From: DATBVX01 sp963696675
GTDB lineage: Bacteria; Pseudomonadota; Gammaproteobacteria; Steroidobacterales; Steroidobacteraceae
Reading direction: 5' to 3'
Length of the DNA stretch: 64,000 bases
NCBI GenBank assembly: GCA_963696675.1
Contig: CAVOLM010000048.1
Coordinates: 1-64,000 of the forward strand
Every line of letters starts with the position of its first letter. The first letter of the stretch is position 1. The position numbers and the translations under genes were made by a program. Under the pieces are notes generated by a model. That model saw only the letters and a list, made by a program, of their open reading frames with translations. It did not search any database and was not told the DNA's origin. Below, in pieces: positions 20,860-30,457 of the stretch.

Positions 20860-21844
20860 CTAGTTGATCGTTACAGTGAAGACGATGGTCTGGGGGCCGG
20901 CAGACTGTGTCAGGTCGCCGAGCGCCACTCGAATCAAGGGTGTGGTGCCAGCGATGAACTGGCCCGCATCCGCATCCGCGCTGTCACTCAGCGCGAGGGT
21001 GTTCAAGCGCAATGAACCACCGGAATACGCCGTTCCCGCCGGGACGGGGTCGGTCAGCACGAAGGCATGCGCAGTCCCGGTGCCCGTGGCATTCACGACG
21101 ATCTGGTAGGTGAGGCGAGCTCCAGGCACTGGCGTGGCGCCACCGGCCGGATCGATCACGGTCACGCTCTTCGCAAGACTCACCTGCACATCGCCGACGA
21201 GATACTCGCCGAACGCATCGCGCCTGCCCACCGTTGGCTCCTGCCACTGCATCGGTGCCGCCGGTGCCCTGGCCGGGAAACGAAGTCCCCGGCGCACCGA
21301 TGCCGGTCGCAGCGCGTACATGCAGGCGGCTGCGTCCGAGCGCGCCATCCGCGATAGAGGCCGGTATGTTGTTCACGAGCAGCACTCCGATCGAAGCATC
21401 GGGCGCGAGCGTCGGATCGTTGTTGCCGGGGACGTAGGCGACATCCGAGGGCGAGAGGTCGCCACTTCCGTCGCTGTCGAAATAGATCGACGGCGCCGCG
21501 GCCTGAGGATCGAAATCGTCGCCCGCGACCAAGTTATCGATCGTGAGCGGAAAGGTTTCACTGCCGTTGCCGGCGTTGGTGAGCCGGAACAACAGCGCGC
21601 GATTCATGTCGCCTGCCGAAACGGAAACCGTCGAGCTCTGGCGCGTCACGTTGGGATCAAGTATCTCACCGACCAGGAACGCTGCGGGGTTGGATTGCGC
21701 GGAGCCGGGCACGCCACCGATCACGAAGCTCACGTTCGCCTGGTTCGAGACCGACGTGCCGGCAGCCGTGCCCGAGGCGAGCGTGTGCGTCGACAGCAAC
21801 GCACAAATCGGCAGAACTGCGATGTAGATCTTGAAGCGTGTCAT
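20860..21844 (-). CDS. Secreted DUF11-domain protein, one frameshift
   Basis: First gene of the DUF11 operon, about 327 residues after correcting a frame change near 21240. The signal peptide ends around residue 23 (HTLASG). Residues about 26-58 carry the shared motif TSVSNQANVSFVIGGVP...FLVGE. A middle domain has YFDSDGSGDLSPSD, a calcium-loop-like motif matching the DGNGNGTYD loop in the gene at 19176. The C-terminal DUF11 domain contains PGARLTYQIVVNATGTG and LTDPVPAGTAYSGGSLRL. Domain order is parallel to the 353-residue neighbour, so the two are probably paralogues. Function is unknown. Confidence 0.7.
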
Positions 21845-22170
21845 TACGCCGTGCTCTCGCTACCCGCGGTGCGATCAGTGCACCGCAAAAACGCGCCCTC
21901 CATCGGACCCCGACTCGCGGTCCGATACAGCGAGAGGAGCGCTCAGCTGGGGTGCCGCGCGGCGATCTGTGCGTGCCCCGCGCGATCCGGATTTTCCGAG
22001 TCAGCGCGAGGGCTTGCGCGGCGACCCGGTCCGTGGGATTGGCCTCAAAAACGCTTGTGATCATAGGGACAATCGATTTAACTCAACGTGATCACATTCA
22101 CAGCCACCGGGGCGGCAAATTGACCCTTGTCACGGTTGTTCGCCGTGGCCAATAACCGCACTATCCCGCT
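21845..22170 (+). promoter_or_regulatory. Divergent control region between DUF11 operon and phaC
   Basis: 326 bp with no supported gene. Two TGATCA palindromes lie 31 bp apart, at 22058-22063 (in TTGTGATCATA) and 22089-22094 (in ACGTGATCACA), about three helical turns. On the minus strand TTGAGT and TATGAT occur 15 bp apart near 22084-22059, a weak promoter candidate for the DUF11 operon. No clear plus-strand promoter for phaC was found. No test of binding is possible from sequence alone. Confidence 0.3.
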
Positions 22171-24029
22171 ATGAAAACCACCCGCAGGGCCGGGAGACGT
22201 GGATCACAAACGGCCGCCAGACCACGACGGCGTCACGGTTCTTCCGGGGACAAGCCCTTGAAGGATGCACCAGCAGGACCCGCGTCCAAATCGACCAGAA
22301 ATCCTGGCCTGGAGCTTCCAGGGAGCGATGGCTTTACGCCCGAGCATGGTGGCCAAGCAGAGCTCGATCACGCCGCGGCCAACCAGGCGGCCGAGGAAAT
22401 CCTCGGCGCAAACCCGCTGGTGGGTTTCGACCGCTCTGAGATCCTCGATGCACTCGCACGATTTGCGAAGTTGTTGGCCTTCGAGCCTGGAGTCGTGGTG
22501 CGCGAACAGATCAACCTGGCGCGCGAGCTCTTCGGCGTGATCACCGGTCGCTCGCAGCAGCAACCGGACCCGAAAGACCGGCGCTTCAGTCACGAGATCT
22601 GGCAGAAGAATGGCTACTACAAGCGTCTCATGCAGGGATTTCTCGCGTGGCGTGAAAGCATGACGCGAATGCTCGAGGGCGCCAACGCATCGCCCGAGGA
22701 TCGAGAACGCGCGCGTTTCGCGCTGTCCCTGGTCACGGAGGCATTTGCACCCACCAACACCTTGATCGGCAACCCGGGCGCGCTGATGCGCATCTCGCAG
22801 ACGCGCGGCAAGAGCCTGTTGTTCGGCCTGCAGAACTTCTTCGACGATGTGCTCAACAACGGCGGCATGCCGCGCCAGGTCGACGATCGCAAATTCCAGG
22901 TCGGCAAGAACCTGGCGACGACGCCCGGGGCCGTCGTGTTTCGTAACGAGGTGCTGGAGTTGATTCAGTACCAGCCGGCAACGACCGAGATCTACAAGCG
23001 CCCGCTCCTGATCGTGCCGCCGCAGATCAACAAGTTCTATGCGCTCGACCTGAGCCCAGGGCGCAGTTTCGCCGAATACGCCACGCAAAATGGTGTGCCG
23101 ACGTTTGTCATCAGTTGGCGCAATCCCACCGCTGCACAGCGCCACTGGAATCTCGAGACCTACCTCACCGCCTGCAAGGAGGCGATCGGAGTCGTCAGCC
23201 AGATTTCTGGCAGCCCGGACGTGAATATCATGGCAGCGTGCGCGGGCGGCTTCACGCTCGCGACACTGCTGGGGCATCTCGCGGCCGCCGGCGATAAACG
23301 GGTGCGCAGTGTGACGCTCCTCGTCACGGTGCTCGACACCGAGTCGCCAACGTTGCTCGGCTCGTTCGCATCACGGACGGCATCGCGGCGGCAATCAAGC
23401 GCTCGCAATCAGGGTGTGCTCGAAGGCGCCGACATGGCCCGCGCCTTCGCCTGGCTCAGACCCAATGACCTCGTCTGGATGTTCGTCGCCAACAACTGGG
23501 TGATGGGTAACCGTCCGCCCGCTTTCGACATCCTGTACTGGAACTCGGATACCACGCGTCTGCCGGCGGCGTTCCACGCAAATCTGTTGCAGACCTATCG
23601 AGAATCCTCTGCTCAACGCCAATCGGCTCAAGGTGCTCGGCACGCCGATCGACATGTCACAAACCAACATCGACAGCTACGTGGTTGCGGGCATCACGGA
23701 TCACATCACGCCGTGGCCCGCGTGCTACGAATCACGCAGGGTGCTGCGCGGTTCGATGACTTTTGTCTTGAGCTCCAGCGGCGCCATCGGGAGCATCGTC
23801 AACCCTCCCGGCAATCCGAAGGCGAAGTATTTTCTGATTCGGATCTCGGCCTGGCGGCCGACAAGTGGATCGAGACTGCTACTGCACATCCAGGCTCGTG
23901 GTGGGACCACTGGAGCAAGTGGTACGAGGCACGCGGCGGCGGCAAGCGTCCCCGCGCCATCACATCTCGGGAGCGACGCTCATCCCGCGGGCGGTACCGG
24001 CACCCGGCCGTTACGTGCATCAGCACTAG
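22171..24029 (+). CDS. phaC: Poly(3-hydroxyalkanoate) synthase, class II-like, frameshifted
   Basis: Polymerises (R)-3-hydroxyacyl-CoA into PHA at the granule surface. The N-terminus is Lys/Arg-rich; the PhaC_N domain (LIGNPGALMRISQTRGKSLL...FQVGKNLATTPGAVV) is followed by the alpha/beta-hydrolase core. The lipase-like box is MAACAGG with the nucleophile Cys at residue 357, as in Pseudomonas class II enzymes. The catalytic Asp is in ITDHITPW. The usual catalytic His in SGHIxxIxNPPGNPKA is replaced: the sequence reads SGAIGSIVNPPGNPKA. Frames change near 23600 and 23830. The end is read as VPAPGRYVHQH with TAG at 24027-24029. It leads a PHA operon. Confidence 0.85.
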
Positions 24030-24055
24030 CAAATCTCTCTCGGCACCCCCATGGC

Positions 24056-24261
24056 ATGAAGATCTACGGCCCGGACGGTAAGGAATTGATGACGATCACC
24101 GCCATTGAGCGCGAATCCTCCGAGCTCATCATGCGGGGCAAGATCTTCGGCACCATGCCGCTCACGGCAAGGCTTCAGCCACGGAACTGCGCAACGGGCT
24201 GCGCCTGATGAACTGGCGAACGCTGTGGTTCGCATTCACGTTGCCGTTTCGTCGCGGCTGA
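24056..24261 (+). CDS. Small conserved PHA-operon protein, frameshifted
   Basis: Short cytoplasmic protein of about 68 residues starting at ATG 24056 (MKIYGPDGKELMTITAIERE). It continues through a frame change near 24166 into ELRNGLRLMNWRTLWFAFTL and ends FRRG at 24261. Small proteins of this type occur beside class II-like phaC genes; I do not know a defined function. It lies 26 bp after phaC and 48 bp before the depolymerase, so it is probably in the same transcript. Confidence 0.55.
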
Positions 24262-24308
24262 CGCCAGTGTGCGTTCCATGCACGTGCGGCCGTGAATGCC
24301 GCTAGAGT

Positions 24309-25203
24309 TTGCGCGTGCGCACCCACGCAACGGGCAACGAAGTGAACAAACGGTCAACGACGACGCCGAAGATCGAGTACATCGATGTGGATGGCGTCAT
24401 GCTGCGAGTTGCGATCCGCAGTGCCCGCGGCGGAACAGCGCTCCTGCTCTTTAATGGCATCGGCGCGAATCTCGAGCTCGTCTTTCCCTTCATCGAGGCG
24501 CTCAATGATCGGGAAGTGATCGTGTTTGACATGCCGGGAGTCGGCCGCTCGCCGATGTGGTGGGTGCCACGTCGTTTCGGTGGCATTGCACGCCTCACGA
24601 GTCATCTGCTCGATCGTCTTGGATATCGAGCTGTCGATGTCGCTGGCGTGTCGTGGGGCGGAGCCGTCGCGCAACAGTTCGCGCGCCAGTATCCGGAGCG
24701 CTGTCGTCGCCTGATTCTCGCCGCAACCTCCGCGGGCGCCATCATGGTGCCTGGGCGCCCGAGCGTTTTGATGAAGATGACCACGCCGCGGCGCTACCTC
24801 TCACCGGAGTTCATGCGCAAGGCGGCGGGAACGATCTACGGCGGCGAAGTGCGCGACCGGCCCGAGCTCGTGGTGGCGCATACCGCCAGTAGTCATCCCG
24901 CCCCAGTTCCTGGGGTATGTCTATCAGCTCATCGCGGGCGTGGGCTGGACCAGCATTCATTGGCTTCATCGGCTCAAGCAACCGACGCTGATCATGGCCG
25001 GGTCCGACGACCCGCTGGTACCGCCAGTTAACGCGCGTCTTCTGTCGCTCCTGATTCCCGACAACCGCCTGGTGATCATTCCGGGCGGTGGACATCTCTT
25101 CATGCTGCATTGTCTCGACCAAGTCATTCCCGTGATCCGGGAGTTTCTCGGCGCAGTGAACTCCGACGCAGCACTCGGTGCCCCAGTCACTCAGAAGGCT
25201 TGA
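24309..25203 (+). CDS. phaZ: Intracellular PHA depolymerase (alpha/beta hydrolase), one frameshift
   Basis: Serine hydrolase that remobilises stored polyhydroxyalkanoate. The catalytic Ser is in the lipase box GVSWGGAVAQQFA (about residue 114), the Asp in MAGSDDPLVPPVN and the His in GGGHLFML. The VSWGG box and position after phaC match medium-chain-length PhaZ of pseudomonads. A frame change occurs near 24895-24940. Corrected length is about 297 residues. The start codon is uncertain; a GTG at 24309 or 24315 is used because no better ATG is present. Confidence 0.8.
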
Positions 25204-25276
25204 CACCGATCTGCCGGGGCCTTATTGTGCGATGCGCCAATTGTTGCACTGCAGCCAGACTTTTTATGGAGAAATC

Positions 25277-25795
25277 ATGGAGATTCGTGAACAGCTGACG
25301 CGCGCCCGCCAGAGAGCGGAAGCAACGGCGTCGAAGACTACCGTCATGTCGTCGTCGAAGCCGCCCGTAAAGCCGCCCAGCAGGCGGCAGACGGCGTTGT
25401 TGCCGCACGCGCCCCCATCCAGATCGTGGCCGAGGCTGGGCGTCGCGTGAACGATACCTCGCACCGCTACCTCGCGCAGTTCGTGAAGCAGCAGGTTCAT
25501 AACCTCGAGGGCGTCATCGAGGACGGTGCCCAGCGACTCAGCCGTGCCGCCAAGGCGAAGGATTTCAGAGGGCTGATCGCCGAGCAGGCGAAACTCTATC
25601 CCGCGAGCCTGCGCACGACTCGGACAGGACCTCAGGGCCACGTGGACCCTCGCCGCGGATACCGGCCGCGAGCTCGGCTCCATTGCCTCGGAGACGTATG
25701 CCCAGCTCGTCCATGGCGCCAGGATCAGCCCTAAGGCCAAGGCACCGCGTCGACGCAAGAGCGTGCGACGGAGCAAGGCTGCCAGAAAGAACTAA
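25277..25795 (+). CDS. Phasin-like PHA granule-associated protein, frameshifted
   Basis: Starts at ATG 25277 with GGAG upstream. After a frame change near 25330 the protein reads VVEAARKAAQQAADGVVAAR, then VNDTSHRYLAQFVKQQVHNL, long amphipathic helices typical of phasins. A second change near 25610 leads to a basic C-terminus (PKAKAPRRRKSVRRSKAARK) ending at TAA 25793-25795. The Lys/Arg/Ala tail recalls PhaF-type phasins, which bind both granules and DNA. It is the last gene of the PHA operon, followed by a strong hairpin. Corrected length is about 172 residues. Confidence 0.7.
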
Positions 25796-25806
25796 CAGTC
25801 TGCACC

Positions 25807-25838
25807 GTGTGGGGCGCTGACGTTGTAGCGCCCCACAC
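25807..25838. terminator. Perfect 12-bp hairpin after the PHA operon
   Basis: GTGTGGGGCGCT (25807-25818) is exactly repeated in inverse as AGCGCCCCACAC (25827-25838) around an 8-base loop. It starts 12 bp after the phasin stop. There is no T-run, so it may act as a Rho-assisted terminator or an mRNA 3'-end stabiliser. Confidence 0.6.
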
Positions 25839-25885
25839 GCTTCCCCACATTTCGCCCATAGGCAGGTAAGAACCGATCGAGCCGC

Positions 25886-25891
25886 TATAAT
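25886..25891 (+). promoter_or_regulatory. Perfect -10 hexamer TATAAT upstream of the pckG remnant
   Basis: TATAAT lies about 95 bp before the ATG at 25981, which itself has AAGAGAAGG upstream. No good -35 is seen at 17 bp. It looks like the retained promoter and leader of a gene whose body is now missing. Confidence 0.4.
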
Positions 25892-25987
25892 CCTGCGACA
25901 ACTTTGAAAGCCTGCGCGGCCGGCCGCTGTTCGCCCTCCCTCGCGTACTGAAGCGGAAATTCGGCCAAGAGAAGGACTCCATGGCGC

Positions 25988-26320
25988 TTTCACGTCAACT
26001 GGTTCCGCCGCGACAAGAGTGGCAAGTTCCTCTGGCCAGGCTTTGGTGACAACCTGCGTGTTCTGCGTTGGATCATCGATCGCAGCACGGGCCGTGCGGC
26101 GGCCAACGAGACCGCCATCGGCTTCCTGCCGAAGCCGGAGGACATCGATGTGTCAGGTCTCGACGTCTCGCTGTCGACGATGCAGGAACTGCTGGCAGTG
26201 GACCCGGCCTTGTGGCGCCAGGAAATGAGGGACCTCGGGGAATATCTGCGCACCTTTGGCGCACGCCTGCCGCCAAAGCTCATGGACGAACACAAGAAAG
26301 TGCTGGAGCGACTCGGGTAA
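25988..26320 (+). pseudogene. pckG: C-terminal remnant of GTP-dependent phosphoenolpyruvate carboxykinase
   Basis: The 110 codons before TAA 26318 match the end of PckG: FHVNWFRRDKSGKFLWPGFG, DNLRVLRWIIDRSTG, then IGFLPKPEDIDVSGLDVS. This contains the guanine-nucleotide-binding end of the enzyme but not the P-loop, metal site or PEP site; a full enzyme has about 600 residues. An ATG with a ribosome-binding site at 25981 lies 7 bp before the match but in a different frame. The N-terminal 80 percent of the gene is absent. This is either a real internal deletion or an assembly collapse that kept the promoter, leader and start. No function is expected from the fragment. Confidence 0.8.
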
Positions 26321-26358
26321 GCAGCGCGAAGCGGCGGACGCGCTCGCGGATCACTCCC

Positions 26359-27258
26359 CTATTCTTCGCAAACGAACCTGATTGCCTGCGGCGAATTGGC
26401 CTCTGGGAGCTTCCCGAGTCCGATGTAGCCTTCGCCCTTGATCTGCATGCTGTCGCGGCGGACGAACGCCTCCTCACCCGCGCTCGACAGCACGAACGTG
26501 CCGTTGGTGCTCTGGTCGATCAGCACGAACTTGTTGCGATTGACCTCGATGCGTGCGTGCAGGCGCGAGATGAGATTGCCCTTCACCACCAGGTCGTTGT
26601 CCTCGGCGCGGCCGATGGCGATGTTCGTACGCTGCTCGTCCACCACGACTTCCTGGCCCTGATAGCGCAACCGCATGCGCAGTTTCTTGCCATCGCGTTG
26701 GCTCATCGCGATCGCCGGCAACATGCTGGTGACATCCTCGGTCTGCCACAGCACCTCGAACAGCGCCACTTCGCTCGAGCGTCCCTTGAGCGTCGCGACG
26801 TCGATCTGGCGCACCGATGCGCGCCATTCCGGTGAGAGCTGATCCACCATCGTTGCCGTCGTGATGATCTGGCCAGCCTTCGCCTGGCTGGTCATGCGAT
26901 TGGCGGTGTGCACGGCGGCGCCGAAGATGTCGCGGTTCTCGAGCACGACGGGACCAAAGTGACAGCCGATGCGGATCGAAACCGGTTGACCGTCCACCTT
27001 GAGATCCGGGTGAGCCAGGATCGCCTGCTGCATCTGGCCCGCCGCATTGAGTGCGTCGTCGACCGTGGGGAAAGTCGACATCACTTCATCACCCATGGTC
27101 TTGATGACGGTGCCGTTATGCTGCTCGGTCGCGGTACGCATGATATCGATGCAGATCGCCACCATATCGCGTGCCTTCTCATCGCCCATCTGCTCGTAAA
27201 GCTTGGTGCTGCCGACCACATCGGCGAACAGAATCGCGAGCTCGATATCCTTGGCCAT
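26359..27258 (-). CDS. Class III adenylate/guanylate cyclase with C-terminal FHA domain
   Basis: 299 residues from ATG 27258 (MAKDIELAILFADVVGSTKL). The N-terminal cyclase homology domain holds both metal aspartates (LFADVVGS and KTMGDEVMS) and SIRIGCHFGPVV. After a linker, residues about 205-275 form an FHA phosphothreonine-binding domain (IAIGRAEDNDLVVKG, ISRLHARIEVN, DQSTNGTFV). No membrane segment is seen, so the protein is cytoplasmic. It would make cAMP or cGMP and respond to a Ser/Thr-phosphorylated partner; the partner is unknown. A -10 hexamer lies 68 bp upstream. It is intact. Confidence 0.88.
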   Translation of the reverse strand: MAKDIELAILFADVVGSTKLYEQMGDEKARDMVAICIDIMRTATEQHNGTVIKTMGDEVMSTFPTVDDALNAAGQMQQAILAHPDLKVDGQPVSIRIGCHFGPVVLENRDIFGAAVHTANRMTSQAKAGQIITTATMVDQLSPEWRASVRQIDVATLKGRSSEVALFEVLWQTEDVTSMLPAIAMSQRDGKKLRMRLRYQGQEVVVDEQRTNIAIGRAEDNDLVVKGNLISRLHARIEVNRNKFVLIDQSTNGTFVLSSAGEEAFVRRDSMQIKGEGYIGLGKLPEANSPQAIRFVCEE

Positions 27259-27325
27259 GGTTACGCTTTCTGATGCAACTGCTTGAAGTTGCGGGAGGTT
27301 CCAGCGCCACTTCTTGTGCCGCCAG

Positions 27326-27331
27326 ATTATA
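27326..27331 (-). promoter_or_regulatory. -10 hexamer TATAAT of the cyclase gene
   Basis: TATAAT on the minus strand, 68 bp before the cyclase ATG at 27258, in the 175-bp gap after dusA. A candidate -35 at 17 bp (TGTTCC) is weak. Confidence 0.4.
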
Positions 27332-27433
27332 CGGGATGGGCGGGAATGGAACATCCCGCGAATTTGAGGTGAAGACCGATACACGCGTGGTGGAAACGAC
27401 CAAGGCCCTGCAAGACGTAGCGCCGCAGCGCGC

Positions 27434-28454
27434 CTAGGCGGCCTGTTGCTGGCGAAGGAGGTCGCAGGCACGCCGCAATACCTCGATGCCCGCGCGGTCT
27501 TTGCGACTTGCCTCGGAGAAGTAGCGCCGCCAGCTCCGTGCACCCGGCTGGCCGGAGAAGAGGCCCAGGATATGGCGCGTCATAGCGCTGAGTGGGTGCC
27601 CGTTGCGCAACTGGCTCTCCGCATAGGCGGTGAAGCGCTCCAGCACTTCGAGCCGCGATGGAGGTTCCCAACCACAGTCCGGATACAGCGCTCGATCGCT
27701 CTGCGCCAACAGGTAGGGATTGTGGTAGGCCTCGCGCCCGATCATGACTCCATCGCAATCGAGCAGCAGTTCCTGCAACTGCTCGAGATTGCGCACGCCC
27801 CCGTTGGCAACGATCGTGAGCCCGGCCCTGTCACGCTTGAGCTGCCTCACGATGTCATAACGCAATGGCGGGACGTCACGATTCTCTTTGGGCGAAAGCC
27901 CTTTCAGCATGGCTTACGCGCATGGATTGCGAATACCGTGCAACCGGCGGCGGCCACCTTGTCGACGAATTCACGCAAGCGATCGTAGTCGCGCTCGGTG
28001 TACTCGAGGCCGCGACGCACGGCTCCCTCGCCCTCCTCGATGCCGATTCGCACCTTGACGGTGACCGGCACTGCAACCCGCGCGCGCATCTGCGCGACGC
28101 ACTCTGCGACCAGGCGCGGCTGCGCCATGAGGCACGCGCCAAAGGCACCCGACTGCACGCGATCGCTCGGGCAGCCCACGTTGAGATTGATCTCATCGTA
28201 GCCCTGCGCCGCCCCGTACTCTGCCGCGCGCGCCAGCGCATCGGGCTGCTTCCGCCCAATTGCAGCGCCACTGGATGTTCGGCGGAATCGAATCCGAGCA
28301 AACGTTCGCGATCGCCGTGCAGAAGCGCGGCCGCTGTGATCATCTCCGTGTACAGCACGACGTGCGGCGAGAACTGCCGCAGGAAGAACCGGCAATGCCG
28401 GTCCGTCCAGTCCATCATCGGCGCGACGCTCAGCCGACGGTCCAGAGCCTTCAT
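27434..28454 (-). CDS. dusA: tRNA-dihydrouridine synthase A, frameshifted
   Basis: FMN enzyme that reduces uridine in the tRNA D-loop. Start ATG 28454 (MKALDRRLSVAPMMDWTDRH). The order of motifs is VLYTEMITAAALLHGD, QLGG, then EINLNVGCPSDRVQSG with the catalytic Cys, VKVRIGI, HARK, IVANGGV and VMIGREAYHNP. The sequence crosses frames near 28260 and 27905. Corrected length of about 340 residues and the C-terminal helical domain fit DusA. It begins 2 bp after the CmcJ/NvfI-like gene on the same strand. Confidence 0.9.
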
Positions 28455-28456
28455 CC

Positions 28457-29264
28457 TCACGAGAGAAACGAAATGGTGCGGACCTCGACCCGCTCGCGCG
28501 GCGGCGCGTCGGCCGCCGCAGTCGGGTCGTTGAATGCCGCGTGCGCCGTCCACTGCACCTGCGTCGCGTCCGAATCAAAGAGCTTGAAGACCAGGACCTC
28601 CCCGGGCTCGATCCGCGGGACGTAGTACCAGCGATGCTGCGGTCCGTAACTCAAAGTGTATCCGTACAACGTGGACGGTTCGGATCGTTCCAGCCGCCGT
28701 GAACTTCGCTGTCGTTGAGCTGCTTCTCCTTACCGAGGAGCCGTCACACAGCGCCAGCGGTGCCGGTACACGGTGCGAATGGGCCGCCAGACGTTCATCA
28801 GGACGAACCTTCTTTGCAGCCAGGACCGGCTTCCTGAGAGCCGAGCAGATCGTGCGTGGACTCCGCACGGTGCGCTCGCCATAGTCCACGTGCGCACCGT
28901 AGGCCGGCCGTTGCCATCGCCGGCGTCGGTTGAATCGCTGCGCGCCACTTCGCCGAACACCAGAACCTTCTCGGCGTCCAGGAGGCGGGCGACGAGAGCC
29001 TCGATTTCCGGATAGTAGACGTTGCGAACTTCCCGGGCATCGTGGAAATCGCGCACGGCTGTGGGCTCGTGGAGGAGCATGAACCTCTGCCGCTGAGCGA
29101 CAGTCGCGCGGCCTGCGGCCTGACATTGCGGATCTCGATGGTATGCTCCTCGGCCGGCCAGTAGGAGCGCGTTCCGTTGGTGGGATAGAACTGCGCGGTT
29201 TTGCCGGGACCGCATACCTTATGGTCGCCCGAACGCTCGCCGGCATTTCGCTGGTGCGCCCCAT
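28457..29264 (-). CDS. CmcJ/NvfI-family oxidoreductase-like protein, frameshifted
   Basis: The family is known from fungal and bacterial natural-product pathways and includes 2-oxoglutarate-dependent oxygenases. Start ATG 29264 has GGAG just upstream. Recognisable segments in three frames are TIRYAVPAK, LHEPTAVRDF, VYYPEIEALVARLLDAEKV, the HVDYGERT metal-site-like region, LMNVWRPIRT, YYVPRIEPGEVLVFK and TAHAAFNDPTA. The frame breaks between about 29180 and 28680. Corrected length is about 268 residues. It is immediately upstream of dusA. The substrate is unknown and no biosynthetic cluster surrounds it. Confidence 0.6.
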
Positions 29265-29290
29265 GCTCTCCCGACCGATCGGGCGCTGTT

Positions 29291-30428
29291 TCAGGCCAGC
29301 CCGCTGGCGGTCTCCCGGATCAGCCAATCGACGACCGCATTCAACCCCTCGCGCTCGCTGGCACCCCGCGCGCGCGCTTCCTCGAACACCTTGAGCTGAC
29401 GATGCGCACTGGTGCCGCGTTTCAGGATGGTGCGTGCATGCGCAATATCCGCGCTGCAGCCCACCGTTTCGGCATCTTCCTTCAGTAGCTCCAGCAGTTC
29501 TTCGAGCAACTCACTGAAAGGCACGAGCTCGCCTCTTGCAAGATCAAGCAGCCCTTCATCGAAACTGTAGCGAGAGGCGCGCCAGCGATTCTCGTTCACC
29601 AGCATGTCCGCGTACACGCGCCAGTGCTGGTTGTTGCGTCGCAGGCGATAGAGCATCCGTAGCAGGCACACATTGAGCGATGCGAGCGCGATCGCGTCAT
29701 CGACGTTGGTGCACACGTCCATGATGCGCGTCTCGAGCGTCGGGTAGCGCCAGCTCGGGCGCAGATCCCACCAGATCTTGGAGGTGTCCTGGATCAGGTT
29801 ATTGCGAATCAGGGTACCGATGTGGCGCTGATACTCGCCGTAGCTGGCGAAATTCTCGGGCAGGCCGGTGCGCGGCAACGCGCTGAACACCGTGAGACGG
29901 AATGACTTCAGGCCGGTGTTTTCCCCTTCCCAGAAGGGCGATGAGCAGGACAGCGCCAGGAGATGGGGCAGGAAATACGCGAGCTGTTTCATCAGGTCGA
30001 TGCGCAGCTCGTCATCCTCGAGTCCGACGTGCACGTGCATGCCACAGATGACCATGCGACGCGCGGTCGCCTGCATCTCGCGGGCGAGCGCCACATAGCG
30101 GTCCTTGTCGGTGTGCTTCTGCTGGATCGCACGCGCGAAGGGATGGGTGGATGCGGCGATCGGCGCGATGCCATGCTTGCGGCCGACGTCCACCACGATC
30201 TTGCGCAGTCGCGTGAGGTGCGCGCGTGCTTCCTGCATGTCACGGCACACCGGCGTGCCGATCTCGATCTGCGAGCGCAGGAATTCCGGGCTCACCTGCC
30301 CTTCTCCGAGCTCGGTGCATTCCTTGAGCATGGCTGCCGGCGGATCCGTGTCGAGATCACGCGTTTGCAGGTTCACCAGCAGATATTCTTCTTCGATTCC
30401 CACCGTGAAGGTGGCTGCTTGAGTGCCA
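29291..30428 (-). CDS. ybdK: YbdK-type carboxylate-amine ligase (glutamate-cysteine ligase 2 family)
   Basis: ATP-dependent ligase with weak gamma-glutamyl-cysteine activity in Escherichia coli. The core reads GIEEEYLLVN, GMHVHVGLED and ETRIMDVCTNVDDA, with the C-terminal NRWRASRYSFDEGLL. The reading frame as given opens at a GTG (30403) in the middle of the first strand. The ATG at 30428 gives MALKQ and, with one base restored, continues ATFTVGIEEEY, so I place the start there. Corrected length is about 380 residues. The neighbouring upstream gene is an N-formylglutamate amidohydrolase, 29 bp away. The physiological substrate is uncertain. Confidence 0.85.
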
Positions 30429-30457
30429 TGTTGCCTCGGTGCTGTAGCTGCGGGCCG

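Noticed and set aside
22204..23277. 357-codon frame antisense to phaC
   Set aside because: Shadow frame; the opposite strand encodes a clear PHA synthase with all conserved blocks.
30429..30457. Separate small gene before ybdK (reading MALKQPPSR)
   Set aside because: With one base restored it is simply the N-terminus of ybdK (MALKQ then ATFTVGIEEEY).
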